A stretch of DNA of 64,000 nucleotides from Pochonia chlamydosporia 170 (Eukaryota > Ascomycota > Sordariomycetes > Hypocreales > Clavicipitaceae): positions 2,418,001 to 2,482,000 of the forward strand of contig NC_035793.1 of assembly GCF_001653235.2 (NCBI RefSeq), read 5' to 3'. Positions 24,556-37,013 of the stretch are shown here, piece after piece; positions within the stretch are counted from its first letter, which is position 1; each line of letters starts with the position of its first letter. Both the position numbers and the translations under genes were made by a program. The notes under the pieces were generated by a model that was not told the origin of the DNA, did not search any database, and worked only from the letters and a program-made list of their open reading frames with translations.

Positions 24556-25127
24556 GGGCTTGTAATAAGAGTAGACGAGCTCGACCTAGGTACCTGGGTA
24601 GTTAAAGACGACTTCACTTATTTGTAGCCACGCTGACATGACACCCATAGTTTGTATCACATTGAATCCCCAACTGCCTTGGGAAGAGGAATCTCTGTTG
24701 GGTTGGCACCTGACTCCCTGTAACCACAACAGTACACTCACGTACCTCGCTGTGAACCAGTAAAAATTTCTTCTTAGACAAAGCATAGCAGTGGCCATAC
24801 ATATATGTTGACGCCGACAACAGTCAACTCTTGCAAAGAGCGAACTTGAAAGATGCTGCAATGAGGTGTCTGTCGTCCTCTTGTTTTTCCTACCTACCCT
24901 ATACTGCTAGCGAGTACGCGGTTTTGTGGCGATAGATAAGTGGCACTCGGAGGACCCAAAGAAAAAAAAAGTTGTTCAAACTAAATATTGTAAAGTCGCG
25001 CCACAACACTGCAAGCCAAGATCAGAGAATGAGGAAATAAATTCGTGCCAGTTCAACCCATCTCACCAGTCGCAACGCCACCTCAGATCCCTCCCTACCT
25101 TTGCTCCGTGTGTCTTTCTGAAGTAAA
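24556..25127. other. Intergenic region between PDC and TAN1
   Basis: Contains a CCTAGGTACC word near 24588 just after the PDC stop and an A-rich tract at 24960-24968. No gene or RNA recognised. Confidence 0.5.
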
Positions 25128-26459
25128 ATGAACTCTACATCACATAAACGCAAAGATGGCCCTCCGGCGGGCAGTAGCCAACCGAATCAGAAGAGAAGCA
25201 AGGTATGAGAGGCAGATATCGCTAGTCTCGAGGTCATGAGGGCGTCAGTCCCCATGAAATAGCCAATGCTGACCTAGGTTGGGTGGTACTTCTAGGGAGG
25301 CAGCTCTGGGAGGTGGAAGACTCCCCATCAGATGGCCAAGACCACCGAGAAAGTGGAATTAGGAACAACACTTGCCGTGGGAGATCAAGGCATTTGGGTA
25401 ACGTATGCGAGGGGAATGAAATACAAGGCGATTAGAGAGTTCAAGGAATTGTGTATAGAGGTACGAGCCAGTTTTGATTTCGACGTATTGCCTCTTTCCC
25501 CGATCAACCTCTGACGGTCCTGTGCATCACCACCATGTCCTGGCCCTTTGCTCACTTCCATCCGCCTGTGATGGATTAAAGCTGATGAAACTAATCATGG
25601 ACAAAAGTACGGCAAGACGATGTATGGCATTGATCTCCCAACAACAGACCAAGATAGTGCAGAAGTGGATGCCGATGCTGATATCGAGGCGTCCATTGAA
25701 GCTGAGCTGAGCGCCATGAAGTCAAAAGAGGCACCACACTCAAGGCAAACGTTCACACCCGTGTCGCTCAATATAGAATGTTTGTTTTTCATGAAAACGA
25801 TGGACCCCATTCAACCTGGATTGTTGGCGAGGAAAATGTGCGAAGACGCGAGAGACTGCCAAGATCCGAGGCAGCGGAAGTGTAAGTATATCAACCGACT
25901 TACACCTGTGTTCGATATGGACAGGGCCACAGAGAGTGGTATCGTCAAAGTAGCACGTACTGTGCTAGCTCCTTGGTTCGACTTAACTCCGGAAGATACA
26001 GACGAGGCACACGAGGTCAAACAACATTGTCCATCAACACCATCGCCCTCATCAATCCCATATACGGTAAGTGCCAAGTATCAAGACCCAATTATTTTTT
26101 CTCGTGATGTTCTTTGCCGTTAACCAGAGCAACCATATCTTCATCCTCTTCACAGTATGCCATTAGACATAACATCCGCAATCATGTCACGTTCAAATCA
26201 GAAGAAGTCATCAAGAAGATTGCAGGTCTCATAAATGTCAAACACACTGTCAACCTCAGCAAGCCGGACAAGGTGATTCTAGTGGAAATATTCCAGGCAT
26301 GTATTGTTCTTGTTTCATTTCTTACCCTGCCTCTCGTTCGACAGCTGCAGCTGACCTTGCACGGTGAAGCTCTTTTGTGGCATATCGGTGGTTGACGGAA
26401 AAGAATGGGAAACACTCAAGCGTTACAATATGAATGCACTCTATAGTATTGCCCCCTAG
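25128..26459 (+). CDS. tan1: tRNA ac4C12 modification protein Tan1 (THUMP domain)
   Basis: Five exons, 25128-25202, 25296-25460, 25608-26066, 26156-26296 and 26370-26459, give 310 aa. Landmarks: a basic, disordered start, a TYARGMKYKAIREFKELC block, acidic linker, then the THUMP domain with LNIECLFFMKTMDPIQPGLL and FKSEEVIKKIAGLINVKHTVNLSKPDKVILVEIFQ-LFCGISVVDGKEW. Known role: with the Kre33/NAT10 acetyltransferase, Tan1 is needed for N4-acetylcytidine at position 12 of tRNA-Leu and tRNA-Ser. The last intron (26297-26369) has a GC donor, CAG|GCATGT; no GT donor and AG pair tested restores the conserved CGxSVV tail. Without it the frame ends in an unrelated tail. Moderate doubt remains only about the exact small exons. 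Confidence 0.9.
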
Positions 26460-28559
26460 CGGAAGAAGCGGCGACCTAGAATGCCGCTTTTAGTTCAGTA
26501 AAGCAGTTGGCAATTTATGGACCATGAAATATAATTAGCACTTGGCGAAGGCGGAATTGTGTGTCGGCTAGAAGGGATATAAACATCTGTAACTTGCACG
26601 GAGGCAATACGACAGGCCTGAGCGAACATTTCATTGCCAAATTCGAGCCTTGGAGTAGCGCGACGGTGATATTGCTTCAATGGGCAGGCCCAAGACATAA
26701 TAATTTATCGAACAGAAGAAGCAGATAACTAACTTAGTACTCGGGATAATGTACGGGCAGTTTCACAGCCCACTAACTCCAAGATTCTTTTTCTTGCTAC
26801 AGCACACCAATTTCGATGAAAGGAATAGACAGGAGTCAGACCCACGGCGTAACAGAAGTACCTATCGGATTGAAACCTCAGCCTACGCAGTGGAGAGAAC
26901 GAATTGAAGGGTGTGAAGGTCTATGAATGTACTCAATATGAATGACAGACATTGACATCATGCCAAACAGGTTCTTTCACCAACATGTGCCTTTGTTGAT
27001 GTGTGTTGGTTAAAACGAGAGGAGAGAGAACACAATACATAGGCCCTTTGCTATTCGGTTAAAACCCCCTCCATTTGGGTCTGGTCTGGTGGGCCGCGGA
27101 ATGTGGCCGTCAGCGTCTCGCTTAAAGCGACCAATGGCTTGACTGGTATCGACAAGATTCATCTCATTACAACTACCAGCTTACCGTTGCCCATCAGACT
27201 TTGTCTTTACAGATTCTCAGGTTCCCGCTCCAAGGACACGGCATTTGGGCGGGTATGTAATCGGTGTCACGCCAACAACCTTGGTGAGATCCGGGCTCGC
27301 TACGAGTAAGCCAATGATGACACCTCATGTTGTTGTGCCCAGCTTTACCGACATGCCATGTGGTAATGAATGACCCGGACCATTTCTTGAACTGGAGTCT
27401 GACAACAACAACCAAGAGGTGACGACTTGGAATCCTTGGCAGAACATTCGGATTTCACTCGTCCGGTGGGCAATAAGCCTGTTGGAGGGCTTTTTGTGGG
27501 CAAATTGCTTTCTACAGAGATATCTAGGGATGTGACCCTGGTGGGTTTCAATCCTGTTTGATCCATGCAATCTGGTCCTTTATATTTTTAACTGGTGAAC
27601 TCTGCTGACTGTCTCATGAAACCACCAGAAAACTCCCCACCTGCTTGCTCCTGCTGGCTCTTGCTTCTGCCTTATGCCGTGGGAGAGTTGTGGTGTAGCG
27701 TACTTTGACTAGCAGACTCAACTTGTAAATGAGTGTTCTCACACTTCAAATGGCGGCGACGGTACAGAGACCTTGAAGGTTATCCCGGCCGGAAAAGAGC
27801 AACATGGCAACGAGGCTCCTGAGCAATTTAGACTCCAAGACGCAGCTGGAGATCGTGAAGAGTAAAGGGACATTGTGTGTGAACAAACACAAAGCGACCG
27901 TTTTTGTCTTATCAGCAAGTCCTGTATCTTTAACCCCTAGCGGCACACCTACTCAGAGGGGCGACGTATCGTTCAACTTGCCCAGCCGTACACCGACTCA
28001 TGTACGCATAAGCAGGACAAGGAGGGAAAATATATTCATAATCAATTCCTCTCCTTGGCCACTTTTCCTGATCTCATTCATATCCGAGAAGGCTTGGCCG
28101 GCTGCGTCTTCCGTGCCAAATGACCCACAGAACGTCCCTGCTGGACTGACTCCCTCCCTCCTGGTTCAGCGAATCTATTGTCACTAGCACCCTTCATCAA
28201 CACAACAAAAGACCACCAACAAGCAAGTTTTCGTATGAAATATCACAAAGAGACACAGGTTTGGCCTTCCGTTTCAGTACAGGGGGTTTGCTTTTGTTGG
28301 TCCAATATCTCACATACCCAAGCATCTACTGGCTTGATAAGCTACCATCAGGAGCATCCATGCAGCGGGTTCCGCTGTCTCTTTTGAGATGCACTGAGTG
28401 TTGAGGCTACTTGATGTAGGCTGTCATATCAATCCTCTTCCTTTACGCCCAACATCCCGGACAAAGTCACGACGTGGTACCACAGAGATCTTCGGACCGT
28501 GTTCCCAATCCCTCGCGTTACCTCACAGCTTCAAGATTATCAGCAGGAGTAGACGAGGA
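26460..28559. other. 2.1-kb intergenic region between TAN1 and the APH-fold gene
   Basis: No gene could be supported. A 127-codon frame from an ATG at 27804 (to 28187) is the best coding candidate but lacks any recognised domain. A GGTCTGGTCTGGTGGG word lies near 27078-27093. The rest shows no repeat or RNA structure I can defend. Confidence 0.5.
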
Positions 28560-29981
28560 ATGAACGAACTTCGGGCGGCCCTAGGCGTCGAAGCCGCCCG
28601 ACAGCTAACTTTGCAACGCCTTGATTTGATTCCTCGAAACAGACTTCATGTACATTACATTGCGACGTCAAGTACCAATGAGCAACTAGTCTTGACACTT
28701 GTTCCATCCTCGTCGAAGCTCCTCCGCCTGGAGAATACATCACTTAAATCTGAAGCTGAGCTACTGCAGTGGCTATGTAACACCCGTCTCAATTTGCAGA
28801 CGGTTGAAGAGCGGCGAACACCAAACGAAGCCGCTAAGCCTCCCCAAGACCATCATAAAAATGATAGGCTCTTTGAACATGGCTTGAAGTTTAAGAATAC
28901 TTTACCAAGAGTCATGAAGCACGGACAGGCAAAATTTCCGAACCACGTTGCGTTTCTTTTAACAAAACGGCCGGATTCTTCCGTCATTTCGTCTCTTAGC
29001 AGGCCATTGTCAAAGGCGCAACGAAAGTGTGTCGACTTCCAGATCGGACAATTGATTCGAGAATTATCCGCGTACCAGTCACCGATCGAACAATTTGGAG
29101 TCGCTTCAGCTGTCTTGGAGTCTTGCAACATGCACCACAACACCGTCAAGGCCACAAAAGAACCTCACAATGAGACCGCAGATAGCAACGTATTCGCTTG
29201 TTGGTCCGATGCTTTTTACTTGCTACTCGAGTCTGTACTGAGAGACGCAGAGGACGTTACTCTGTCGCTGGAATATGAAAAAATTCGGCTCCATGCAAGC
29301 CGCTTCAGGCATATACTTGACGAGGTTACGGTGCCATGCTTGGTAATACTCGATGCAGGTGAAAACTCCAACACCTGTATCGTCTTACCCGGCAACTCAG
29401 GAGCACGGGACTTTCGAGGCTCCTTGCAACGACAAGACAAACCAAATGTTGAGTCAGAAAAGTCTCAAAATACAACCGTAGTATCATCTGCAACCAGCCA
29501 AACTGCTACCAAATTCGAGGACCCAGAAAGTACACTGAAAGCAGTACCAGCGACAAATGCTATCCAAGAGAGCCAAGATATACCCCAGGTTGTGGGGATT
29601 CAGGACTGGTATAACAGCGTCTTTGGGGATGTCTTGTTCACATCTGTGCTGACCAGGGATCACAACCCTGATGTCTGGGATGGGCTGATACATCAAAGTT
29701 GCGACATTGAGCCCAAAGCTGTAAAGCAGGCAATGCAATTGGCACACGATTTCCGGCATGCAAACGTGCGCCGACTATTGTACGATTGCTACCATTCGAT
29801 TGCTAGTATAGTAACAGAATACTATCGAGTCGCGGTCGACGGTGATGACCGAGAACTTCCGGCCAGACGCAGGCTCATACAAGCAATAGCTAGGTTGGAT
29901 GATTTGGATGACATAGGCAGAAAGATACATGCTCGCCCAAGCTTGGCTACTTCTGCCGCAAAGCGGCAAAGGCCAACCTAA
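28560..29981 (+). CDS. Aminoglycoside-phosphotransferase-fold protein, possibly a pseudokinase
   Basis: Single-exon frame giving 473 aa from the ATG at 28560; the frame is open back to 28398, but only non-ATG codons lie there. The protein resembles fungal APH/choline-kinase-fold hypotheticals: an N-lobe with LHVHYIATSSTNEQLVLTLVP, a helical block KCVDFQIGQLIRELSAYQSP, FACWSDAFYLLLESVLRDAEDV, the position of the catalytic loop (VPCLVILDAGENSNTCIV), and a metal-site-like GIQDWYNSVFGDVLF. The canonical APH loop HxDxxxxN is not intact: the His position is Leu or Ile and the Asn spacing is off. I infer that it binds a small molecule or is a degenerate kinase; substrate unknown. It converges on the SGT1/ECD gene with 172 nt between stop codons. 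Confidence 0.75.
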   Translation: MNELRAALGVEAARQLTLQRLDLIPRNRLHVHYIATSSTNEQLVLTLVPSSSKLLRLENTSLKSEAELLQWLCNTRLNLQTVEERRTPNEAAKPPQDHHKNDRLFEHGLKFKNTLPRVMKHGQAKFPNHVAFLLTKRPDSSVISSLSRPLSKAQRKCVDFQIGQLIRELSAYQSPIEQFGVASAVLESCNMHHNTVKATKEPHNETADSNVFACWSDAFYLLLESVLRDAEDVTLSLEYEKIRLHASRFRHILDEVTVPCLVILDAGENSNTCIVLPGNSGARDFRGSLQRQDKPNVESEKSQNTTVVSSATSQTATKFEDPESTLKAVPATNAIQESQDIPQVVGIQDWYNSVFGDVLFTSVLTRDHNPDVWDGLIHQSCDIEPKAVKQAMQLAHDFRHANVRRLLYDCYHSIASIVTEYYRVAVDGDDRELPARRRLIQAIARLDDLDDIGRKIHARPSLATSAAKRQRPT

Positions 29982-30153
29982 TTGATCGATTTGATCACTT
30001 GAAAGCACCGCAAATCTAAGCCTTGGCTAGGAAATTTTACGTTTGACATTCATTTGGGATGAAAATAATACCTTCTTGACCATGTATCCTCTTACAACAA
30101 CTGCGCCGTTTGCTGACGCCATTGCCCATCTGAAGACGTGAGTTCGTGCGGAC

Positions 30154-32081
30154 TCAGGCTTTCCGTACTACATCGTCATCGTCTCTCGGTAGCGTAAAGC
30201 CCATCATACCAAGGATATTACCCGTGGGTCCGGCCATTCCCGCCTGGCCCTTGAAGCTTTCCAATATATTTTGGGCCAGGTTATAGTCGATGTTTAATTC
30301 CTCCTCGTCGTCTTCAGCTGCTTCACTGGCTCTGACTTGCGGTTGTCCATTCTCCAGCTGATCTTTGTGTCGTTTATTGAGCTGCCTGTGCGTTTCTGGT
30401 TTCAAACTAAGAGCTCCATGCCGTCTAAGCTCAGTTTCCATTTGCGACGAAAGTTGTCGCAGGTCATCGGAAATTGGGCCAACATCCTCTGCTGTGAGTT
30501 GGCCTGGCGAGTCCGACTCAGAATGATTAGGATGTGCATCACTGGTTTTACCTTTCCCAGGTATTCCCATCATCTCCCGCATCATTTGGGCAAATGCCTC
30601 CTCATCAAAGCTGACTGCTTTATCCTCAAACTCACTGTCGTCATCGTCATCTTCGGAGTTTTCGACATCGTCACCCTCCATCCCCTCCGGGTCGACCCCG
30701 TCTAGGCCAGCTTTGTCATCATTCAGAAACGCATCGAACCGTGACACTATCTTTCTGAGGTCATTCTGGGCTTGCGAATCCCCAAAGTCCGGATCTCCGA
30801 CCCTTGATGCATTTCTGCGCTTTCCATCTAATTCCCGTTCAAAATTTTGATAATTGATGTCCATCCAATCTTCGGGGTCATCACGCATGTGATTTGGCCA
30901 AGCCCCAATTTCGGCATCTGATGGTAACGTCGCATCGCCATCGTCAGCAAGGTCTTGCAGAAGGAGGGCCAGCTCTCGGACAACCCGATGTCTGCTTTTC
31001 TCTGCGTCTACAGAGAGCATCTCGTAACCACAAGTCAACTTCATGCCCATATCTCGTCGTGTCGGACTTGTCAGATCGGAGAGAGATGTTTCCGAAGCGT
31101 CCTTGATAAAAGCCTCCCATCTTAGAGGGGGTTCGAAATGTTGTGACTTGAGCTGTGCGAAAAGCACTTTGGTAAACTGAACACTGGTCGTGACAAAGTC
31201 TTTCGGGGGGAATGCCAGCGGCGCAGATGGTGAAGTGATTGACTTCAATGTGATGGCATCGCGTAGATAGAACATCTCAACAGCCAATGAGACAGATTTC
31301 GGAATTGCATGCAAAATAGAGGCGAGCCGTCTTGGGATCGTAACCAGAGAGTGATGCATAGATTGGTTTATGTGGTCGGGGTACTTTTCGAGCCGGTAGA
31401 AGGCTTCCGATTCAATCAGAGGAGAATTAACCAGAGCATTTGGCTTAGTTCTGATATAGTCAACTGCATTTCGCAAGGTAATGGTGGTGGGACTCCCAAC
31501 TTGTAGCGCATCGGCCGCTGGTGATGGAGGTATGATGAATAGCTTGGAATCGTGAATCCATACCCGATTTTGGTCTGTTTCAGGAGTAATCCATTTGGGA
31601 AGCGTATTAGCGGCCTCAATGAGTAAAATCTCGCCGTCCGCATCCACGATTCGCACCCATAAGTCACGAAATGATTCCGTCAGTTGACGTAGCATGAAAA
31701 CGATGAGCCATTCATCCTCAACAGCATCGCCATAGTCTGTTATTCCGTATAGATATGTCAAGCCTGCGATCACAAATCAGAAATCAGATATCAGAGCTTG
31801 GAAATTGTCTTGGGGACGATGAGATTCTTCCATGGTTGGGGGTGCTTACCCTGACTTGATTTTAGCTCAAGATTAAATCCATCCCTTTGCCAAATGTAAT
31901 CATTAGTAAGGCTGTTGCACAGATTGATTGCAGCCTTTCGAAGTATTTCCAGCTGCTGAAGCTGGGTCTGGTTATTTGCCTGTTCCTTGACAAGAAATAA
32001 ATAGTACTCGGCGCAGTTTTCTGCAATTTGGCCCCGGCCAGAGTTGAGATCTGGGAGGATAGGAGGGACTTGATCGTTCAT
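30154..32081 (-). CDS. SGT1/ecdysoneless family protein
   Basis: Minus strand, two exons, 31850-32081 and 30154-31763, 613 aa. The pattern fits the SGT1/Ecd family (PF07093): an N-terminal domain with IAENCAEYYLFLV, VEDEWLIVFMLRQLTESF, LWVRIVDADGEILLIEAANTLPKWITPE, VWIHDSKLFIIPP, a middle helical part with RRLASILHAIP, then a long acidic tail (EGDDVENSEDDDDDSEFED) containing MMREMMGIP and a conserved C-terminal NIDYNLAQNILESFKGQ block. Family knowledge: animal Ecd acts in pre-mRNA splicing (Prp8 assembly) and cell survival; the fission yeast and Cryptococcus members affect stress responses or glycolytic gene expression. It is unrelated to the Hsp90 co-chaperone Sgt1, hence no symbol. The intron splits a Gly codon and both junctions are canonical. 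Confidence 0.92.
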
Positions 32082-33026
32082 GTTGTTTTACATAGTGCAC
32101 AACATGTATGCTTCGTGAATCATCTGTCGTTTTCCAAGATGATTTGGAGAACTTTGGATATGGGCCGAATGCTCACGCCCAAGCTGGTTGCTGTGAGTGT
32201 GAAATTTGAGATGAAAATCAGTCAGGAAAAGGGTTTCTACGCCGCCGAAAATCGTCAAGCTCATGTACCCAATACTTGATTCGCCAAAGAATTCTGCAGC
32301 TCTCAAGACGATGGGGGCAATACTCTAGTCGCGGGAGCCGGTGCGTGATTGTAACGTCTGGTCAATCAAATATATCGTCAATGTTACGATACATGCAGGA
32401 CGTTCTGTATTGAGTGCAGCGTCAACATGAACTTTGACTGACGCTACATGCAGGCACCTCGGTCGACTGGGCCTTGATCTGGATCAGGCTGGTTGCAGTG
32501 TGCATGTCCTGTGATGTTAGCCTTCAATGTTGGCGGCCAACTTGACATGGAAGTACCAGACATGTGGGCACTGGGACCGCACACTGTTGTCTGGTGTCCC
32601 AGTCCAGATGCCGGTGTCAACTGGTCCGGCTTTTTTTTCCCTGTCGATGTGCTTGTGGAGCCTGATCCGCCAGGGCCTGCCAAGTTGACTGGACCAGACC
32701 CTTCAATGTTCCATGTCAATATTTGAAGGTCGCGGAGCACATGTCTGGTACCTTTCGAGATTGAATGCACTTGCCAAGCCCCATCACGTCCCCGCGCCTC
32801 GACACGTATAGTCGCGTCACCCAGCAGCTGGTCGGCCACCACTGTTTCCATGATCCAACAGCCTCATATTCACAGGGCAAGATTCTCAGAGATGCCCTAC
32901 AGCAGCCATCCCCAATGTCACCCTTGACAGTCGGTTCTTGGTACTGCAGGTTACAGTTTCTCCCATCACAAAACTACGACGAGTTTGATCCAGTATAATC
33001 TTTTGCCCTCCTTATCCGTTCTCACC
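32082..33026. promoter_or_regulatory. Divergent promoter region of the SGT1/ECD and SMC6 genes
   Basis: 945 nt between the start codons. No gene is supported; the 135-codon minus frame at 32444-32851 has repeat-like composition. TGGTC and CCAGAC words occur at about 32550-32705. Confidence 0.5.
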
Positions 33027-36000
33027 ATGGCTTCAAAGCGGGTCAGGACGGCTGTAGACGGCGAACATCTGCAAGAGAATGTGGAAAATTCTGGAGACGG
33101 ACTTGGTTCGGCAAATGAGAACCGACTTGTAAGAGAGAGGCTTCTTCATTGCTGCCGACTCGTGGATTAACGGGAATGACCAGGCGAAACGACTTCGAGT
33201 ATCACCTGACGCCAGCAACGACCGCGTCAGAAGGTCAATCACTCATGATGGCAATTCGGGCACCGAAGAACATGCGGAGGATGAGGATGATGAGGATGAT
33301 GCTGAGGACGAGGAAATGAACGGCGACACCGATACCCCCAACTCCCCGCCCCAGACGCAGTACGAAATAATGCGAGATGCCGGTTTCAAACACCTGCAAA
33401 ATACAGACAAAGACGACCTGCAAGCTACACAGAAGCTCAAACTTCGCCCGACTAATGTTGGCCAGAATATGGCAGCGGAGAGCGGTATTATTGAGAGTAT
33501 CACCTGCTACAACTTCATGTGCCATGAGCGGTTACATGTGGAGCTTGGTCCCCTGATCAACTTCATCGTTGGCGAAAACGGCAGCGGCAAGAGCGCAGTG
33601 CTGACCGCACTAACGCTGTGTCTTGGAGGGAAAGCAAGCGATACCAATAGGGGGGGTAGTCTGAAGTCCTTCGTGAAGGAAGGTCAGGCTCATGGCAGCC
33701 TTGTGGTCAAGATAAAGAATGCCGGATCAGATTCATACCAGCATGATATCTACGGGGATTCTATTCTTGTCGAGCGCCATTTTTCCAAAACCGGAAGCAG
33801 TGGCTTCAAGATAAAAAATGACCAGGGCCGAGTTATATCCACAAAGAAGCAAGAAGTGGATGAAATATCCGAATGGTATGCTCTGCAAATGGGCAACCCG
33901 CTGACTGTGCTCTCCCAAGATAATGCCAGACAATTTCTCAACTCCGCGACTCCCACACAAAAATACAAGTACTTTGTGTCAGGTGTTCAATTGGAACAGC
34001 TTGATAACGACTATAAAATGTCTCAAGACACATTGGACAGAACCATCACACTGAGAGATGACTTGGGCGACAAGATTAACCATGTCAAAAAGGAGATGGA
34101 GGACGCCCAACGCCTAGCCGAGACCGTACAAAGGAACAATAGCCTGCGGGAAAGGGCTCGACACTACCGGAATCAACTTGTCTGGTCGCAGGTTGTGGAA
34201 CAAGAACAAGCATTAGAACGGCAAGGGACCGAGTTGGAGACTCGAAAGCAACGCATACACCAGCTGAAACAAAATTGTGAGAACATGACAAAGGCACTAG
34301 ACGATGTCATACAGAAACTTGAGCGGGCAAACACAGCTCGAGAAGGGCTGAATGACGATTACACTGCGATGGAGGGGACTATTGCATCTGTAGAGGCGGC
34401 ATATGTTGGAGCCAAGAAAGACCTGACAGAGCTGCATCTTGAAGAGCGGGATGCCTTCAGCAGGCTCAAGACGGTGAAGGCTGACATTGAAACATATGAA
34501 GCAAAAATTCGAGAAGAGGAGGAACGGCTCGTTGAATCTTCTGGGTCTGCCCGTGCGGAAAAGGAAGCAGAGCACAAGCGAGCCCAAGCTCGTGAGGCAG
34601 ACCTCAACCAACAGATCAAAGATTGTACGCAACAACTACCAGGTTTCCAATCCAGAGTTGTAGAAATCGAGCAGACTATGAAGAAACATCAACGCCACAG
34701 GGATCAGAAAAAGAAAGATATTGTTGCTGCCCAACAAGGAGTTAGAGAACTCGAGAAGAGTACCGGGTCCATCTATGATGGATTCGATACCGACATTAAG
34801 CAGCTTGCGAGAACTGTTGCAGCAGAATCAGAATTTGACAGCAAGCCGTTAGGACCTCTGGGCGCTCATATCAAGCTGATTAAGCCGGAATGGTCGGGCA
34901 TCCTAGAGAAGACACTCGGAGAAGCCTTGAACGCCTTTGTTGTACAAAGCAAAAAGGACCAATCTCGTCTGTCAGGCCTGATTCGTCAATCTGGCATGAA
35001 AAAGCCTCCGCCAGTGTACATTGCATATGGGGGACGGATTGATACGAAGTCCCAAGAACCCGCCGACGAGTTTGATTCAATTTTACGCGTGCTGGAGTTT
35101 GATGAAGAACTAGTTCGGTCCCAGTTGATCATTAATAACCAGATTGAGAAAGTTATTCTCGTGGAGGACCGAGTACGGGCTGAAGAAATCATGATTGACA
35201 ACGGCCCCCCTCGAAATGTCGCTGCGTGCATATGCTTTCACGATGGAAAGGGGAAAAGGGGGCAAGGACTACGAATCACGAATCGAGGCGGCACGATAGG
35301 AACTAGCCCTGTGATCCCATCGAGTATGCGGCCCCGGATGCAATCCGATGCTGCTCGGCAACTGGCTCTACAAAAGGAAAATCTGAAGCAACTGGGACTG
35401 GAGCTGAGGGATGTGAATGTGGAGGAGCGGCTAGCCACGCAAGCTCTTCAAAAAGCCAAGTCAGAGTTGGAAAATAAGAAAAAGAGCATCAAAACGCTCG
35501 AAAATGATCTTCGTCGAACTCAAGCTGACATAGAGAAGGCCGCAGAGGAACTGGACAGCTTTGAGGGTGTAGATGATCGTCTATATCTGCTGCGTTCTGA
35601 GCTAAAAGCTAAGCAGACAGAGGAAACCCAGCTTGGCAACCAGTATGGCAACCTCAAATTAGCAAAGCGAGAGCTCGGAGCCAAATCCGATGCGGCCAAG
35701 AGAAATCTCGATGCAGCAAGGGATGAGCAAAAGGACTTCCAAAATCGTGTCAATAAATCGGACGCGAAGATTCAAAGTTATGATTCAATGAGACGGATAG
35801 CTGTATCCAAGAAAAACGATGCGTTCGAAAAGGTTGATATTGAGCAATTTGAGCTGAATCGGGCTGAGTCAAAGCGGGACGAAAAGGCCGACCAAGTCCA
35901 AGACTTCGTCCGACAAGCTGAAGAGGTAGCACCTGGTCGTGTACACATCCCAGAGGGCGAGGATTACCAAAGTATCGAGAAGAAGTACGAAAAAATATGT

Positions 36001-36710
36001 GAGCAGCTTGCTCAGCGCGAGGCTAGAATTGGAGCATCCGATCAACAGATATATGATCGTGCAAACGAAGCCACCTCTAAATACGAGAGCGTCATGCGAC
36101 AGACACAAGATGTTGATGAAACGATCATGTCCCTAAAGCGTGCCATTGAGCACAGACTTCATCTGTGGCGACAATTTCAACGGCAAATTAGTGCTCGAAT
36201 ACGAATTCAGTTCAATTATCTGCTTAGTGAACGCGGGTTTCGTGGTAAAATTGACCTCGACCATCGTGGAAGAAAGGTTACCATCCATATTGAACCAGAT
36301 GAGACCAGGAAAAGCTCTGCGGGTCGGAATACCAAGACCCTATCTGGCGGCGAGAAATCATTTTCTTCGATTTGCATGCTATTATCAGTCTGGGAAGCAA
36401 TTGGCTCCCCAATCCGATGCTTGGACGAATTTGATGTATTCATGGACAATGTTAACAGAGCCATTAGTACTAACATGCTGGTGAGTAATTGCACACGAGC
36501 CTTCCCTGCCTGAAGGATGGCTGAAGGGCCGAGATAACGTCAGGCTAACATTGGAGATACAAGGTGGATGCGGCTCGTCGCTCCGTCTCCAGACAATACA
36601 TCTTGATCACTCCAAATGCCATTGAGGGCCGGGCCCGCCTTGACAAAGATGTCAAAATTATTCGGTATTACTTCACAGCCAAATTACATCACAAGGATTA
36701 TACATACTGA
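33027..36710 (+). CDS. smc6: Structural maintenance of chromosomes protein 6
   Basis: Three exons, 33027-33128, 33184-36480 and 36564-36710, give 1181 aa. SMC architecture: acidic N-terminus, Walker A GENGSGKSA at about 164-172 after NFMCHERLHVELGPLINFIV (the NFMCH start is typical of Smc6), long coiled coils on both sides of a hinge (about 500-690), the ABC signature LSGGEKSF at about 1087, and Walker B RCLDEFDVFMD at about 1112. Known role: partner of Smc5 in the nuclear SMC5/6 complex for recombinational repair and rDNA stability, with SUMO ligase Nse2. Intron 1 is only 55 nt. The 3' end is the least certain part: after DVKIIR most fungal homologues end in a short LTDPRQ-like tail, whereas this frame reads YYFTAKLHHKDYTY, so a further 3' intron or local divergence is possible. 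Confidence 0.95.
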
Positions 36711-37013
36711 CGAGAGCATGAAGGTTGACGGATCCTCGACAGCGGACGTTAGTTAGCTGATGGAAAGAGATCAGTCTATGGACAGCTGTGATTGTATCGG
36801 TCGACCTCGACAATGCTGGGGGTTAATGTCGGGTTTCTCTAACTCGTGACGGTCAACAATCCGTGGAATCTCGCCATGAGAATGAAGTAGTGGACAAACG
36901 CAGCACAGGGCAGTGGCTGGGCGTCTGTCACTTAGATCTAGATGGATAATGTACAAGATGATGGTGAAGTATAATACATCGTCTCTCGGTTAGGGGACGT
37001 TTAACTTTATGCC
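36711..37013. other. Convergent 3' region of SMC6 and COQ9
   Basis: 303 nt between stop codons. I see nothing coding; if SMC6 has an additional 3' exon it would fall here. Confidence 0.4.

Noticed and set aside
27804..28187. 127-codon plus-strand frame with a true ATG
   Set aside because: The best candidate in the 26.5-28.5 kb gap, but no domain, no membrane or signal segment and no family resemblance; left out until a transcript is shown.
32444..32851. 135-codon minus-strand frame between the SGT1/ECD and SMC6 genes
   Set aside because: Repeat-like Gly/Pro/Ser/Thr composition driven by TGGTC/CCAGAC words; it lies in a divergent promoter.
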